This document shows, piece after piece, positions 12,232 to 24,130 of a stretch of 64,000 bases of DNA (its first letter is position 1; each line of letters starts with the position of its first letter). The position numbers and the translations under genes are program-made. Source of the DNA: Datisca glomerata (Eukaryota > Streptophyta > Magnoliopsida > Cucurbitales > Datiscaceae). The stretch is taken from positions 930,001 through 994,000 of the forward strand of contig QANY01007421.1 of assembly GCA_003255025.1 (NCBI GenBank). The letters run 5' to 3'. Under the pieces are notes generated by a model. That model was not told where the DNA came from. It saw nothing but the letters and a program-made list of their open reading frames with translations, and made no database searches.

Positions 12232-12552
12232 AAGGTCAAACGAAGAACTCAGAACTCTATTCGTGAACGAGGGAGGAGGAAGACAAAAGAAAAGGGGAAT
12301 TAAGGTATTTTGGGTAATTCATCTCACGTTGCAGTTGAGTAAATTAAAAAATAGCGTGACATTAAACTACTTGCCACATAATGCCACGTAGGCAGGTCAT
12401 GACTAACCATTATTATTTTTAAGCAGAAGTGTTATAGAAAGTCTAATGTGAATACAAAATATAATTGTACGGTCTACTCTGTCAATTTTTAAAGTGGAGG
12501 GTCTAAAATAAAAACTACCTCAAATTACAAGGGGTTAAACTATAGTTTGTCC
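12232..12552 (-). repeat. Right terminal inverted repeat of the MULE
   Basis: Complement of the left repeat at 5366-5690. It ends GTTTGTCC at 12552, followed at once by the target duplication TAAAATTAA. Confidence 0.85.
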
Positions 12553-13092
12553 TAAAATTAAATATATTACATGTGTAGTGTACACCATGCCTACACGACG
12601 ATCGTGTAGTCATCGTGTACACTACATAATGGGAACACAAGTATCGTGTAATTATCTTGTAGACACCACGAAAGGTACATGGACGTTGTGCACCCCCTTC
12701 TCTCTTGACTTTCTCTCTCGACGTTCTCTCTCATTCTCATCGTTCTCTCTCTTTCTCTCTCTCCACGCTTTACGTTCTTTCTTTCTCTCTTTATGTTCTC
12801 TCTCAAAATTAACAAAACTCATCAAAATAAAAAAATAAAAATTAACAAAACCCATTAAAATTACAAATGTTAACCAAATCCACAAAAATTAACAATACTC
12901 ATTAAAATTAACAAAACACATTGTTGTGTTTATTTCTGGAGAAAAATGGTTTCTAGGGAAAAGAAATATGAAAATGAAGATGAAGAGAGAATATGGCTCA
13001 GTTTGTAAGAAAGGCAATGAGGGAAAGAAAAGAGAAAAATTGAAAGGAAGGTGAGCGAAGGATTATGTAATTCTACAAAATCAATTTCTTTA

Positions 13093-14863
13093 GGGGTCGT
13101 TCGGTATAAGATTGTGAGTAAATGATTTCCGGAATAAGATTGTGGGTATGTATATGCCTGAAAAGTTAAGATTACTTTGTTTGTTAACATTTGAGAATAA
13201 TTCTGATTTAACGGTGAGGGTGTTAGATTACTTTGTTTATTTTGATGGAATAGACAATGGAATGTTTTACACATAATTGTCAAATTTCAATTTTATCCTT
13301 AGACTAAAATATGCTTATAAAATAATTATTACTTAATTTATTATAAGATGACTAACATAAGTAATAATAAAAATATAGATTTTGCCCATATATTTTTTTT
13401 GTATATATTTATTAATTTTTTAACCAAACCATTATATTATAATACATCGTCTAGATTTTCATCAAATAACTTGTATACATCTCTTACTTAAAAAACGAAA
13501 CATTTTGTAAGTTTTATCTTGAGATTGAAACAAATTGTTAATTGGTTTAATATAGCCCTCCAATAAATTATCATTATCAATACTTTTTCCTTTTCCTAAT
13601 TGACGAAAAAAATCATTTACAAAATAAAAGAATGTAAAAAGATTATAGAAATAAAATAGTAAACAGAAGGAGATGACAGATAAAGAACAAAAGAAACAGA
13701 AGACAGATTGAGAAGTTTGTCGATCAATAAATTAGTTGTATAACTAAATTAAAATTCAAAAACCATGAAAATGGAACAACATATGAAACAAATAAGATGA
13801 GAAGAAAGAAATATACTCAATGTCCTGATTCTCATAAAGAACGTTCCCAATGTCCAGAAGCTCATCCACTACCTTAGAATACCTCTCCATGACCAAAGAC
13901 GAAAAATACCCCAGAAACAAATTTCGCAAGCAAAAACAGAGAAAGAACTAACGAAAGAAAACAAAGAAAAAGAGAACCAATGCTTCTTCTTCTTTTTTTT
14001 CATTTTCAACAAATGGGTCTTTAAAATATTCATAAAAAATAAATGGGTCTTTAAAATCATCACAAAAAACAAATGAGTCTAAACGAGTGAAATCAACAGA
14101 AGTTTTTCTGCTTTTTTTTCATGATCTTCACCTTTTATTTTTCCTGTGTTTTTCCATGGCAGAAATCCCGAAGCTTTTCTGCTCTATTCCAATGGAGAAC
14201 TCAAAAACTGAGCTTCAAATGGACCTGGGCTCCAATTGACGACAAAAGGAATTGATGAGAAAATACCAAAGAAGAAAAAGAAAACTAAATAATTTCCAAC
14301 GTCGTTTGCATCTTCTTGAATTTTCACATCCAAACTCAGAAGAAAATCAAGAAACAGAACCTGCTTCAGGTTGCAGAAACCTTCGTAAACGGAGAGTACA
14401 AAATCAAACGCTTTCACTAGAGACAGCAACGACGACGTACTCTCTGCAAGCAGAGTTCATAAAATGCCCAAAAATCCGTCAATAATTACATTCCAGACTA
14501 ACAGAACCAGAGAGAGAGGGACAGAGAGATTATCATGGGTCGCTGGAGCTTATGAGTGAGAGGGAGAGGGAGAAGGTAGAATGCAGAAGAGATGCCTTCG
14601 TGAGAGAGCTTACCATGGGTTTCTGTTCTTGACTGAGAGGAAAAATGGAAAAGGCAGAAGAGGAAGAGATGCTCGGAGTGAATATACCCCTCTGAATCAG
14701 GGATATCAAAATACCCGTAATAGAAGAAGGTATCTTGACATTCCGGCAATATTAAAACAGCAATATTAAAACACTCTAAAAGAACTAAACTAAATAAGAG
14801 AAGATTAATATCACACCACTTTTCAAGCATCTCATCGACTATCACCCTATACCAAACACTCTC
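13093..14863. mobile_element. PIF/Harbinger-like non-autonomous element, 1.8 kb
   Basis: The left end is GGGGTCGTTCGGTATAAGA and the complement of the right end is GAGAGTGTTTGGTATAGGG. TTA lies on both sides (13090-13092, 14864-14866). The GGGTC-TTTGGT type end with a 3-bp TTA/TAA duplication fits PIF/Harbinger. Removing it joins two pieces of the foldback element's right arm (ending 13092, resuming 14867), which then match the left arm at about 3464-3515. No transposase was recognised. Inside, a roughly 33-bp repeat (ATGGGTCTTTAAAAT) occurs at 14014 and 14042, with a weaker third copy. Confidence 0.6.
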
Positions 14864-14905
14864 TTAAAAGAATCTCTTAAGATATAGTTCTGCAAAAAAA
14901 AACTC

Positions 14906-15290
14906 ATCTAATTGAACTCAACTATCATCATTAAGTTTCAAAAAACAACTATTATCACTGTACTTCAACCCGAATCTCCCTAGCAATGATGTGTCGGTTG
15001 ACATTGCTCCAAATTGGGCAACTTTTTGAAGCAAAGCTGTGGCTGACATGTTTGCTAAGTGGGTTTGGTTGGAGTTTTGTTGTTGGTTGCTGTACAAGGA
15101 AGGAGCAGTGACTAGTTGATTAAGAAGATCTGCACCGTTGATTGAAGAAAGCTTAGTTCCAAAACCCAGTTAGTTTGATAATCGGACGGTGGAGGATTTG
15201 AGCAGGGAACTAAAGTGTCATTGAAAATTAGCCCTGAATTTAGGGACCCAAGTTACCATAGCTTCATGGGACTGGAATTCTTGGCACATC
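14906..15290 (-). pseudogene. Internal C-terminal region of the split INDETERMINATE DOMAIN (IDD) gene
   Basis: On the minus strand this reads KLSSINGADLLNQLVTAPSL, then LANMSATALLQKVAQFGAM, TDTSLLGRFGLKYSD and onward to the element border. MSATALLQKxAQxGA with a following LLRxFGL is a signature of plant IDD zinc-finger factors. Upstream, a different frame reads SGLIFNDTLVP then PPPSDYQTNWV. The frame change near 15157 looks like one missing T in what was NWVFGTKLSS. A TGA stop follows LNDDS shortly before the border. Past 14906 the frame continues in phase at 3463 (LDGSKFSG), so both pieces are one gene split by the foldback insertion. The zinc-finger exons, expected at higher coordinates, were not found. 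The copy is dead. Confidence 0.8.
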
Positions 15291-15299
15291 CCTAGGGAG

Positions 15300-16125
15300 A
15301 GTGATTGAGTAGTTGTCGGGATGAGAAGGGGTGAAAAATGAAGTAAAAGTATTTGGTTTCACTGAAGGGTATAATTATTTTTCATTAATATTTTAATAGA
15401 AAATCTAATCGAAAGAGTGTGAATGTTTTTATTTAAAATTTTATGATATGTGAGTGCTATTTTTAAATTTAAAAGGGATGTGAGTGTCATTTAAAAAAAT
15501 TGAGTGTCTGAGTCGAATTTTTCATAATTTTAATTTAGTACCTTTGTTCTTACTTTCTAAATTTTAGTCCTTTATTATATGTTTTTCTACTTCCTCTCAA
15601 TTTAGTCATTGGCATCCATTTTGTTAATGACTACACTTCACAATTTGTACAATTAGCAACAGTTTTAAATTGATCATCGCCAGCTAATGCATAGTCTTTC
15701 AATCTCAGCTTGAGATATTGATCGGGCCAGTCTTGACTCTTGGGTAGGTTAATCGAGATTTAGGTTTTTCGAGTTCTTTTTACATCCCTGATCATCCACA
15801 ATTTATGAGTTAATTTTTAAAGAGATAAATATTTCTTATATTAATACACTATATTTGATTACTTCAAATAATTAAGAGCAAAATGGCTGGTGATTTGGAA
15901 ATGAAGTAGAAAATGAAATTAGCACAAGAGAAATGATGCTTTTTTAAAATAATAATATTTTTATAAAACGGACAAACATATCCAAACAAGAGGGTAATCT
16001 AAAGGAATAGAAATAAAGCACCCCTGTCAAACGAAATCAGGCATGCAAACCCAATACAAACAATGCACGCGTGTCTAAAATGATAATCATCTAAAATGAT
16101 AAACAGAGTAACCCATGTCAATAAA
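15300..16125. other. Unassigned AT-rich DNA
   Basis: No gene or transposon end was recognised. Low-complexity AT-rich stretches fill most of it. The part next to 15300 may be more decayed IDD sequence, as a short matching-frame stretch runs to about 15340. Confidence 0.35.
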
Positions 16126-16129
16126 TTTA

Positions 16130-17230
16130 TTATAAAAATCAGGAGTATTGAACCACCAACAAGTATAGTCTAAAGAATAAGTATGAGAAGTAAATGTATC
16201 TACAACTTGATTGATTCTCAAAAATATGTGAGACCTGAACAGAAATAAAACAAGAGACATCGATTTCTAACTTGTCGTAACTGTCACGACACATGATTAG
16301 AACGAGAAGAAAAAAGTTGAACAACAAAAGTTGCATGGCTCTTGAACTACAAAATTTCAACCAAATTTCTAAACCTATTCAATAGCATGAATGGGCGTAA
16401 ATAATTCAGCCTCAAAAGCAAAGATTGAACCTAAATGGATCAAGAAGCATCTTTCAACAAACGATCTACAAGTCTGAAAAATACCACCACATGCAGCCAC
16501 CAATACCATGAGTACCTAAAGAAGCCTCATAAGTATCAATCTTAATCAAATCATATAAATGAGGGAACCAACGAATGTGAGAAATAAACAACGCTTCAGA
16601 AGGGTGACCATTAAGAAGAATTTAAGCTTAAATTGGTTTCTTTCATAGAGCGCCAAATTAACATAAAAGATAGGAGTAGAAATTCACTTTCTCATTTTGA
16701 AAAGTCAACTTATATCTCGCATTCCAGATAGCCCACAATGTAGTAGTAACAGCAGAAATCTATAAAGACATACGTGAAAGCTAATTTAAGAGAAAAATCT
16801 CGCAAATGAAAAGTCTTTAAATCTATGGGAACAGCCCACCGGTGAAAAGTACAAAAACCGACTTCCCAAAGCGAACAAGTTAAAGAACACTTTAGAAAAA
16901 GATGGTTAGCAGATTCTGTGAAGACTCACAAACATTGCACCGAGATGCCAAAATGAAGATGCATCGCAAAATGATCCTATGTTGGCAGTTAATTATAAAA
17001 AAGCCGCCAAACCAACATAGAGAGAGTCAGAGGAGCAAAAGAACTTAAAACGCTCTGAGACCAAGAAACCTCAGCATGATCAGCAAGATGGGAATAAGTA
17101 TCTTTATAAGACATTGAGCATTTCTTGAAAACACTCCTAATTATTAAATCTTTCATTGAAATGATGGCAATCTTTTCAGCACGATTACAAATATCAGAGA
17201 ATTCAGATTTTGAATCATAATAAAACACTC
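16130..17230 (-). mobile_element. LINE ORF2 3' remnant (zf-RVT and RNase H)
   Basis: Reading the minus strand from 17230, LTLSMLVWRLFYN then LPT and DHFAMHLHFGISVQC match the zf-RVT region of plant LINE polyproteins (W+L....LPT.......C). Lower down come WFPHLYDLIKIDTYEASLGT and HGIGGC (RNase H start, family form W.KVNTDGA..G..G.GG). Then come FAFEAELFTPIHAIE and SHIFLRINQVVDTFTSH, the family's FEAE....I.A and H..RE.N..AD.LA blocks. Many stops and frame shifts mark it as dead. The reverse transcriptase domain is missing. Confidence 0.75.
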
Positions 17231-17904
17231 ATTTTAAGTCAAATGAGAAAATAAAAAATGCAAGCTTCAGAAACAAGAAATATATAAAATATCTCGAATA
17301 CTCAAAATATCAATCATAAGCTTCAGAAAAAAGATATTTGAAAACAGGTTTGGTGTTGATATTTAAAATTCAAAACTTAAAATCAGTTGTGATTAAAATA
17401 TGTGAATGCACTTAGCAGTTTTTCATATCAAAGCTAAATCCAATTAAGGTATGCAGTGTTTAACTAATTACTTAATCATTTTCCCGATCCCAGATAAGAG
17501 AGCCGACTCCAGCTACAATAAGATTTCTTATTTACAAATTTAATAAGAATTCTATCATTTGTCAAAAAAATTCTTCTCTCGGTACAACCAACTAAGAAAT
17601 AAATATTAAATGAATTTCATAAAAAAATGCAAATGATCTATTGATATTAAATTCTAGGTTAAAATGTAAAAAATATCTTGACAGTTTGACTAAAATGTAA
17701 ACTATACCCCTAAATTTTTATTTATATTTTTATACCTCTATAGTTTAAGAAACATCAAAATACACCATTCCGTGACGAGTTTTCTTCAAAACTAATGAAA
17801 AATTAATTCCGTTTTTTTACCCCTTTCCTTCCCGCCGAAAAGAAAGAAATACCTACATTATTTTCCTCCACTTACTTTATATCCCTACATTTTTATATTA
17901 GTCT
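17231..17904. other. Unassigned AT-rich DNA before the first CACTA element
   Basis: No supported gene or repeat was seen. The segment 17640-17760 resembles a TE-type edge (CCCTAAATTTTTATTT, TACACCATT) but no partner was found. Confidence 0.35.
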
Positions 17905-19793
17905 CACTACAAGAAAATCACCTATTGCGGCGGTTTTTGAAGGTTTTGGAGGCTGTTTTAACCGCCGGTAAAAAATTATGTGGCAGTTTTTCAACCACCA
18001 CCGCAAAAGTTTTAGCGGCGGTTCAAAATGTAGCGGCGGTTTTATAATACCAATATCGGTGGTTTTAAACCGCCGGTAAAAGAGTAATGAAATAAAAAAA
18101 ATATTACAGCGGTTTTGTAAACTGCCACTAATGTTATCATATTTTTAAAAAAATTGGGTTCTTTAATCAAACTGAACCAAGAAAATTTTACGAACAACCA
18201 AGATTTCAACAAATACTAAATACAAATAATAACAAAACAAATACTACCATCAAAAATCACAATGAGGCACTCATAAACATAAACTATTCTCTTAATCGTG
18301 TCCAGTCAAAACCGAACCAAAAAATGCATAAACAACTGCATTATATAAGAATAAACAAAAAACTTGAACTAAAATTTCTAATCAGATGCTAAATGATTAC
18401 CAATAACATCAATCTAAGGCAAATGACATTGCATTATTTGGTTTGGTTTTGGCAAAAATATCACAAAAATATTAGTTCTAGCATTTTAAACAAATTTATA
18501 TATATTATCAATGACCTTGCATTATTAAGAATAAGGAAGAACTAGAGTTTTAAATATATTTACTACATAGATGTGACTGTATGTGTGTGAATAAGCTTCT
18601 GGAATTTTTTGACATGCAAAAGAAATAAAATTATATATACAACTTGAGTATTGAATGAAAAATTATAAAATTAAGATGAAGGCATCAAATAAACATTTTT
18701 AATTAGATCAAAACACCCAACACACACAAAGTTTCATTCATTTTACAGATAAAGGATGAGTAAGAGCACATCTGTTTGTGGATTTCCAATGTCACAAAAC
18801 AGATAGAGAAACAAACAGCTTCCTACATAACAATCTAGCATGCATAACTTGACAAGATTGGACCTCAAACAAATTCAATTTCAAAGAATAATGGTAATGA
18901 CTAATTCAAGAAATATAAATCAGATTTCAACAATAATTCAACATTTTCTTGAACCCATGATAAAATTCAAACTCCTAAAAATCTCAAAGCAAGCATAATC
19001 GAACTTAATTCATACCTTGAAGCAATTCATTGCGACTAAGGCGCCAACTAAGTGCCCCTAAATTTTCTTTTGCTTGTTCAACTGGCTTAACTCCTAGTAT
19101 TGGAACTGCTCCCTTGCTAAGCATCAGTTAAAAAGTGAACCAGAGAGCCGCTATGAGAAAGGAAAAGGGCCGCGACGAGAAACAGACCCACGAGGAAGAC
19201 CACCGCCACGAGCAGAATCACGATGAACCCACCAGCACCACGAGCAGAATCACACACTAGAGAACCGTGATGAGAAACAGACCCACGAGGAAGACCACCA
19301 CCATGAGTAGGTCGACGAACCCACCACCACGAGCAGAGCGACGAACCCACCACCACTACGAGCAGAATCGCATACTAGAGAGCCGTGATGAAAAATCCTA
19401 TTGAAGGAGCTTTTGGTGGAGAAATCACGATGGAGGAGCTCACGGTGGAGGAGCTTGTGCGGAGAAATCATGGTGCAGAAATCGTTGGGTTGTTATCTAC
19501 ATTTTGAGAAGAAGAAGGGTGGTTCAACGTGGATTTGGGCGAAAAGAAATATTATGGATTTAAATGCTTTATAACGGAGATTTAGAATCGCCGCTAAAGA
19601 CGCTTAAAAACTGTCGGCAATATATTTTTTATTTTTTTACAAACATTCAGAGACGGTTTACAAGAATCGTTGCTAAATGTCGATCTATAGCGGCGGTTTT
19701 TAAAAATCACCGTCGTAAGTTTGACCATTTTTTTCGACGGTTGGAATAACCGCCGCCGTTAAACCATCTCGGAAAATCATTTTTCTTGTAGCG
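17905..19793. mobile_element. CACTA-type non-autonomous element 1 (1.9 kb)
   Basis: It starts CACTACAAGAAAATCAC and ends TTTTTCTTGTAGCG, which are CACTA/En-Spm termini with one mismatch. Subterminal units GCGGCGGTTTT / AACCGCCGGTAAA occur at 17926-18080 and in inverse form at 19680-19760, as in this superfamily. Flanking trinucleotides are TCT and TTA, so a clean 3-bp duplication is not visible. No transposase was recognised. At 19140-19470 a unit of about 95 bp (GAGAAACAGACCCACGAGG) is directly repeated. Confidence 0.8.
19140..19470. repeat. About 95-bp direct repeats inside CACTA element 1
   Basis: GAGAAACAGACCCACGAGGA occurs at 19177 and 19272, each followed by AGACCACC and a CACGAGCAGAATC-like run. 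A third partial copy with AGAGAGCCGTGATG starts near 19376. Open reading frames here are by-products of the repeat. Confidence 0.7.
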
Positions 19794-20362
19794 TTATAAA
19801 TAACTCTCTTCTTTTCCCCTTCTTTAGACCTTCATTTTTTACTTTTATTCTCTTCTTCACCGCAGGACAGTTTTTTTCTCCTAGCAGCTTCAAATATTTT
19901 TTGAAGGGTATTGGTTGATGAAAATGCTTCTTTAAATATTTTATTGCTTGCAGCAATGAATGGAAGTTTTAGAGAGAGAACGTCTCCCGTATCTCTAGAA
20001 ACTTCACACTTCTAACCCTACCGGTCAGCAGCGCCAACGAGATTTGTGTCTTCCCTAAGCCTGGCTTTAAGCTCTGGCGAGCTCAGGGATGGGCTCCACC
20101 CATTTTATTCTAAATGGTGTGGCTTAGGTGACATTTTGAGTTTTAGAGCTCCTTTGTCTTCATCTCTGCGGTGAGACTCTTAGATAGCTTCGAGATTTCA
20201 ACCAACCTAAAAGCTCTAAAACTGGAAAAAATGATAATTGGAGCTTCGTGTAGCTTGGTCGTGCCCCTATTATCGTGAGCTTGGTCATTGGCCTCATCTA
20301 GGGATGTTCACGGTAGATTCGAGCCGAGGATGGGAAGTTCTTCTTCTCAAACGGGTCACGCT
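19794..20362. other. Unassigned DNA between CACTA elements 1 and 2
   Basis: No gene was recognised. GC content is somewhat higher than around it (20020-20360), suggesting former transcribed or LTR-type sequence. Confidence 0.3.
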
Positions 20363-23008
20363 CACTACTATAATTTTGGCTTTAGATGATAGTCATATAT
20401 TTGATATAATGACGGCTCTCTAAAATTTATCAAAAGAAATAGTGCGGGGTGGGGTAATTCGGGTAAGATGACAGCTCAAAAATTAGCTGTCATCAATGTG
20501 TTCTCTACTATGATAGCTAATTTTTGGACTGTCAATATAACTTCTTATTATGACAGTGGAAAATAAACCTGTCATTGTTTTATGGTGTAAAAAATTTACT
20601 ATTTACCCTAAAGTTCATTTTATTTATGAAAATGCCATACTACATAATCAATCTAAACCTAATTTCAGCCTGCTCTCTCGAACTCCTTTCTCTCTACTAC
20701 TCACTCGAACTCAAAAATGCCATACGAACTCGAAGCTCTCTCAAACTCCTCTCTCTCTCTCTCTCTCACTCTGAGCCTGCTCTCTCTCACCATCAGCTTG
20801 CTCTCTCTTTCTCTCCCTCTTGAGCTTTCCTCTAGACTACTCTTTCTAGCTCGTCTCTACACTGCTCTCTCTCTCTATATACTATTCTCTCTCGATACTT
20901 GCTCGTCTTCGATATGTTCTCTCTCTCTCTAATCTCAACCTTCGTGGTGAGTTTGTAGTTTTTTCATCTTTATTTTGTGTTATTTGTTCTGATTTAGTTT
21001 TATTAAGATTTAGGATTTAGATTTTGAGTTAGGGTTTTGATTTTTTGTGTTCTGTCTGTAACTTTTATGTTCTTAAGATTCTTGGTTAGAGATCTAATTC
21101 TCGGTTTGGTTTTCCTTATTAAATGAATCTTTCTTGAGTTATGTTTGTATCTTTTAAATGTGTGCTTAAGTTTCTTGGATATTGATCTAATTCGTGTTTT
21201 AGTTTTTCACGAAAGATAGTATATCAACTTAAGAATATAGTTTATTTCTCGTAAAGTTATTTCCAAATCGTTGACTATTTTCAAAGATTTTAATTTTTTC
21301 CCATGTATTTAATTATTTCATACCTGAGAACTGTATGCCATAAGAAATAGAGAGTCTGCAGAAGAAATTAAAGAAATTTAGTTTCTGATTTTTCCTTTTC
21401 GTGCTACATTTAAGTTATATAGGATAGTTCATGGTCGTTATAAAGCCCTTATGAGCTCTGATGATTGCAATCTTTACACTTCCAGGATGTACCGCATTGA
21501 TGGTTACTCTTGAATTCTTTGCCTGCAAGATATTAAGAGAAACTCAGGTGAGCTATGCAAACCTTTATCTTTATACCATGGTATTGTTTTTATCCGTGGA
21601 AGTTCTTAAGATTCTATGTGCTTGATGGGAGGAGAACATAAGAGGATATAAGAATTCTAGTGAATATGGAATAGGGATTATACTGAAAGAAATAGGTTTT
21701 AAAGATTTCTCTCTGGTTTATATTTTTTTAAGATTCTGCAACTCATCTTTGAAGTTATAATCACATTTGATACGCTTGTGAACAAGGTTTTAGAGATTTC
21801 TCTATGTTTTATATTATTTTATTTTTCAAAAATCCACCATCTCCTTTAATTTTTTCTTACTTTATGCACACCAATACCATGTCAGGTTCCTCTTGGACAT
21901 TTTCTCCCTCTCTAAGGCATTTATGTTATGCTTAGAGAATTATTATATTTCCTCTTTTGTGCTTTAGGCTAAAATTTCTTACTATCAATGCAGCCGGTAA
22001 GACTCTGTCAATCAGAATTCCATTTATAAGGTGGATTTGAAGTTGTTGGAATAAACTAGATGTAGTTAGGTAGATGTTGATCTATTCTTTTCTTTTCGCA
22101 AGGTTATTCAATTTTTTTAGCTTGATTCTATAATCATTGATCTTGGAATTACATATATGATTTTAATATTGATTTAATGGGCATGTCAAGCTAGACATTA
22201 AGTAATTAAGATCAAAGCACTGAGTAGTAGGGATTTGACACTAAAAATTGGTGAAGTCCAATTGGTTATGCTCCATATTTTACTTTCTTTTTTCATTATC
22301 ATTGCACTCTCTTCAAATGATGAGCATTCAGGAAAGGAGGGCCAAGAGCCACAACTCCAGTGTTTTCTTACTGCTTGATCACCATTTAGAGTCTTTCTAA
22401 TACTTTTCACTGCATGTCGATGATGTAGAATGTGCTTTTGCCAGAAATCTAAGAAGTAACTAGTAGAGCAGTAATGATTGTCCTTAACTGGTATGTTTAA
22501 TTCTACACAACACATGCATTGAACAACAGCGAACTCAACATGGTGCACAGAACAAGTAATCTGCTCTCTTTACCTACAGTGTTGAGTTCACACTAGTGTA
22601 AGATCTGACCAACAATATGTCCTATAAATTATATAATGAGAAAACTAGCAATAGCATCAGTAGCTACTAGCAACAGTAGTAGACATCGTATTTTCATCAA
22701 TAACAATATTCTTATGTCTTACATAACATGCAAACTAAGCTTACAAGATTTGGAGATGTTTTCTGCACTAATCCAAAACTTTCATAATAAGAAATACCAT
22801 GAATATATCTTCTTTAAGAGTAAGCAAAAAAACTAGGCTCTATAAGAAACCTACGAAACATTATAGCACCATCAGAAGCTTAATGTAACTAAGAAAATTG
22901 TACACTTGAAAGATGGACATAGACTCTCGGTTTAAGTAATTTTACCTTTGGGTAATAGCCCTATTAGACTAAAGGTTCCAGGAAAAAGTATATATTTCAA
23001 TGATTAAC

Positions 23009-23350
23009 ATAATATGCAGAACTAATCAAATAAAATAAGACATAAGACCAATAATAGGTTTAAGTCATTGCTAAAGAAACGAAACCAGTTAGACATTGTC
23101 CATTGCTTTACAGGAAGAAGAACATACCACAATATGTCATGCCTGAAAGAATCTGAACAATATTCTATATCGTTTGAAAAATAAGACGTTCTAGTTCAGA
23201 TTCTTTCAGGCATGACATATGGTGGTATGTTTTTCTTCCTGTAAAGCAATGGACAATGTCTAAGTGATTTCATTTCTTTAGCAAAGACCAAAAAGGTCAA
23301 ACCCATTTTTGGTCTTATGTCTTATTTTATTTGATTAGTTCTGCATATTA
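23009..23350. repeat. Near-perfect inverted repeat (foldback) inside CACTA element 2
   Basis: The left arm 23009-23158 and the complement of 23350-23194 match almost base for base: AATATGCAGAACTAATCAAA, later GACATTGTCCATTGCTTTAC, and AAGAATCTGAAC at the inner edge. A loop of about 35 bp separates them. The main difference is a small insertion near 23288-23305. A transcript would form a hairpin of about 150 bp. It could be a small MITE or a small-RNA precursor; no coding potential was seen. Confidence 0.85.
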
Positions 23351-23825
23351 ATGCCAATACATGGTATAATTAGATCTCCTAGTGAATTTATACGCGGCTT
23401 GTTAGTTTGCTATTTTTCGGCTTCTTTTTTCCATTCTTTCATCCTTTGAAGGTTTGTTTGTGTCCTATTAGTGTTTTTTTTAATTAATATTCAAGTTGAA
23501 GTGCATAGGAGCATTGGATGGGACTGTTAATTCTTTGCACTACAAGTGCTTGATTAACTCCTTTCATAGAGTGTTCATTAGTCGAATGTTTTGTGATATT
23601 TTAAAACAAAAATAATTTTTCTCTTATTAATTACAAATATTGAGGATGCAAAGATCCATTGGAAAAGTCCATTCATCATGTAATTCGTCTATATTTAGCA
23701 AATTAATAAGCAAAGACATCTCTTATAATTATAATCATTATAATTTTTATTTTATTTTATTGTATAATACTATTTTCCAAGCTTTTATTTAATTAAAAAA
23801 ATAAAAAATCTTTTCTTGAATTTTA

Positions 23826-24130
23826 GATGATGGGGATTCCCCGTCATCTAAAGTCTATCTGGAGTAACTTTAGATGACGGGGATTCCCCTTCATCTATTT
23901 TATGGTGGTACCTAAGGTGATGGAGAATCTTCATCATCTAAAATCTAGGTGGAGTAACTTTAGATGATAGGGATCTATGTCATCTATATACTTTTTACGG
24001 TACTTTAGATAACGGGGAATCCTCGTCATCTATCTACGTTTTACGGTACTTACAATGACGGAGATTCCCCATCATTGTATACCATTATAATGACAGTTTT
24101 TTAAATGACTAAAGATGATAGTCCGATAGA
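23826..24130. repeat. GATGACGGGGATTCCCCGTCATC subterminal palindromes of CACTA element 2
   Basis: Self-complementary units recur about every 45-60 bp, separated by TTTTACGGTAC-like spacers. The related element 3 has similar units at 28577-28700. Confidence 0.8.

Larger units (their letters stand above)
5366..12552 (+). mobile_element. Mutator-like element (MULE), 7.2 kb, non-autonomous, carrying gene fragments
   Basis: The ends form terminal inverted repeats of about 320 bp (5366-5690 against 12552-12232). They start GGGTTAACTACGGTTT on the left and GGACAAACTATAGTTT on the complement of the right. They share blocks such as CTTAAAAATAATAA and the GTTCACGAA motif near the inner edge. The 9-bp sequence TAAAATTAA flanks both sides (5357-5365 and 12553-12561), a size typical of MULEs. 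Joining the flanks recreates the spacer seen intact at about 4790-4830 and 5080-5110. No MURA-type transposase was recognised. Inside are an LINE 3' fragment, an unknown exon-like segment and a broken RRM fragment, so it resembles a Pack-MULE. Several other exon-like stretches with splice-like ends (6130-6392, 7035-7091, 7515-7580) could not be assigned. Confidence 0.85.
3464..14905. mobile_element. Foldback-type element with TACACGATCG minisatellite arms, invaded by two other transposons
   Basis: The left arm (3464 to about 4640) pairs in inverted order with the right arm. The right arm is now three pieces: about 4640-5365, 12562-13092 and 14867-14905. Outer ends match imperfectly: GGGGTTTTTGAGAACTAT on the left, and the complement of 14905-14880 on the right (GAGTTTTTTTTTTGCAGAACTAT). 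Further in, both arms carry a region like TTAATTTTAATGGGTTTTGT (3670 and the complement of 12850), a GAGAGAGAA tract, and repeats built on CTACACGATCGTAGTGTAG. AT-rich spacers of about 150 bp sit in one orientation on the left (4090, 4380) and the opposite on the right (4690, 4950, 5240). Flanking copies of ATCTAA (3458-3463, 14906-14911) look like a target duplication. Without the nested insertions it is about 2.5 kb and nearly all hairpin. No transposase was seen and the superfamily is uncertain. Confidence 0.75.

Noticed and set aside
12930..13283. 117-codon open frame on the minus strand
   Set aside because: It runs across the border between the foldback arm and the PIF/Harbinger-like element, so it is an accident of insertion.
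22198..22548. 116-codon open frame on the minus strand
   Set aside because: It sits in CACTA element 2, shows no domain or conserved motif, and no splice or start context supports it.
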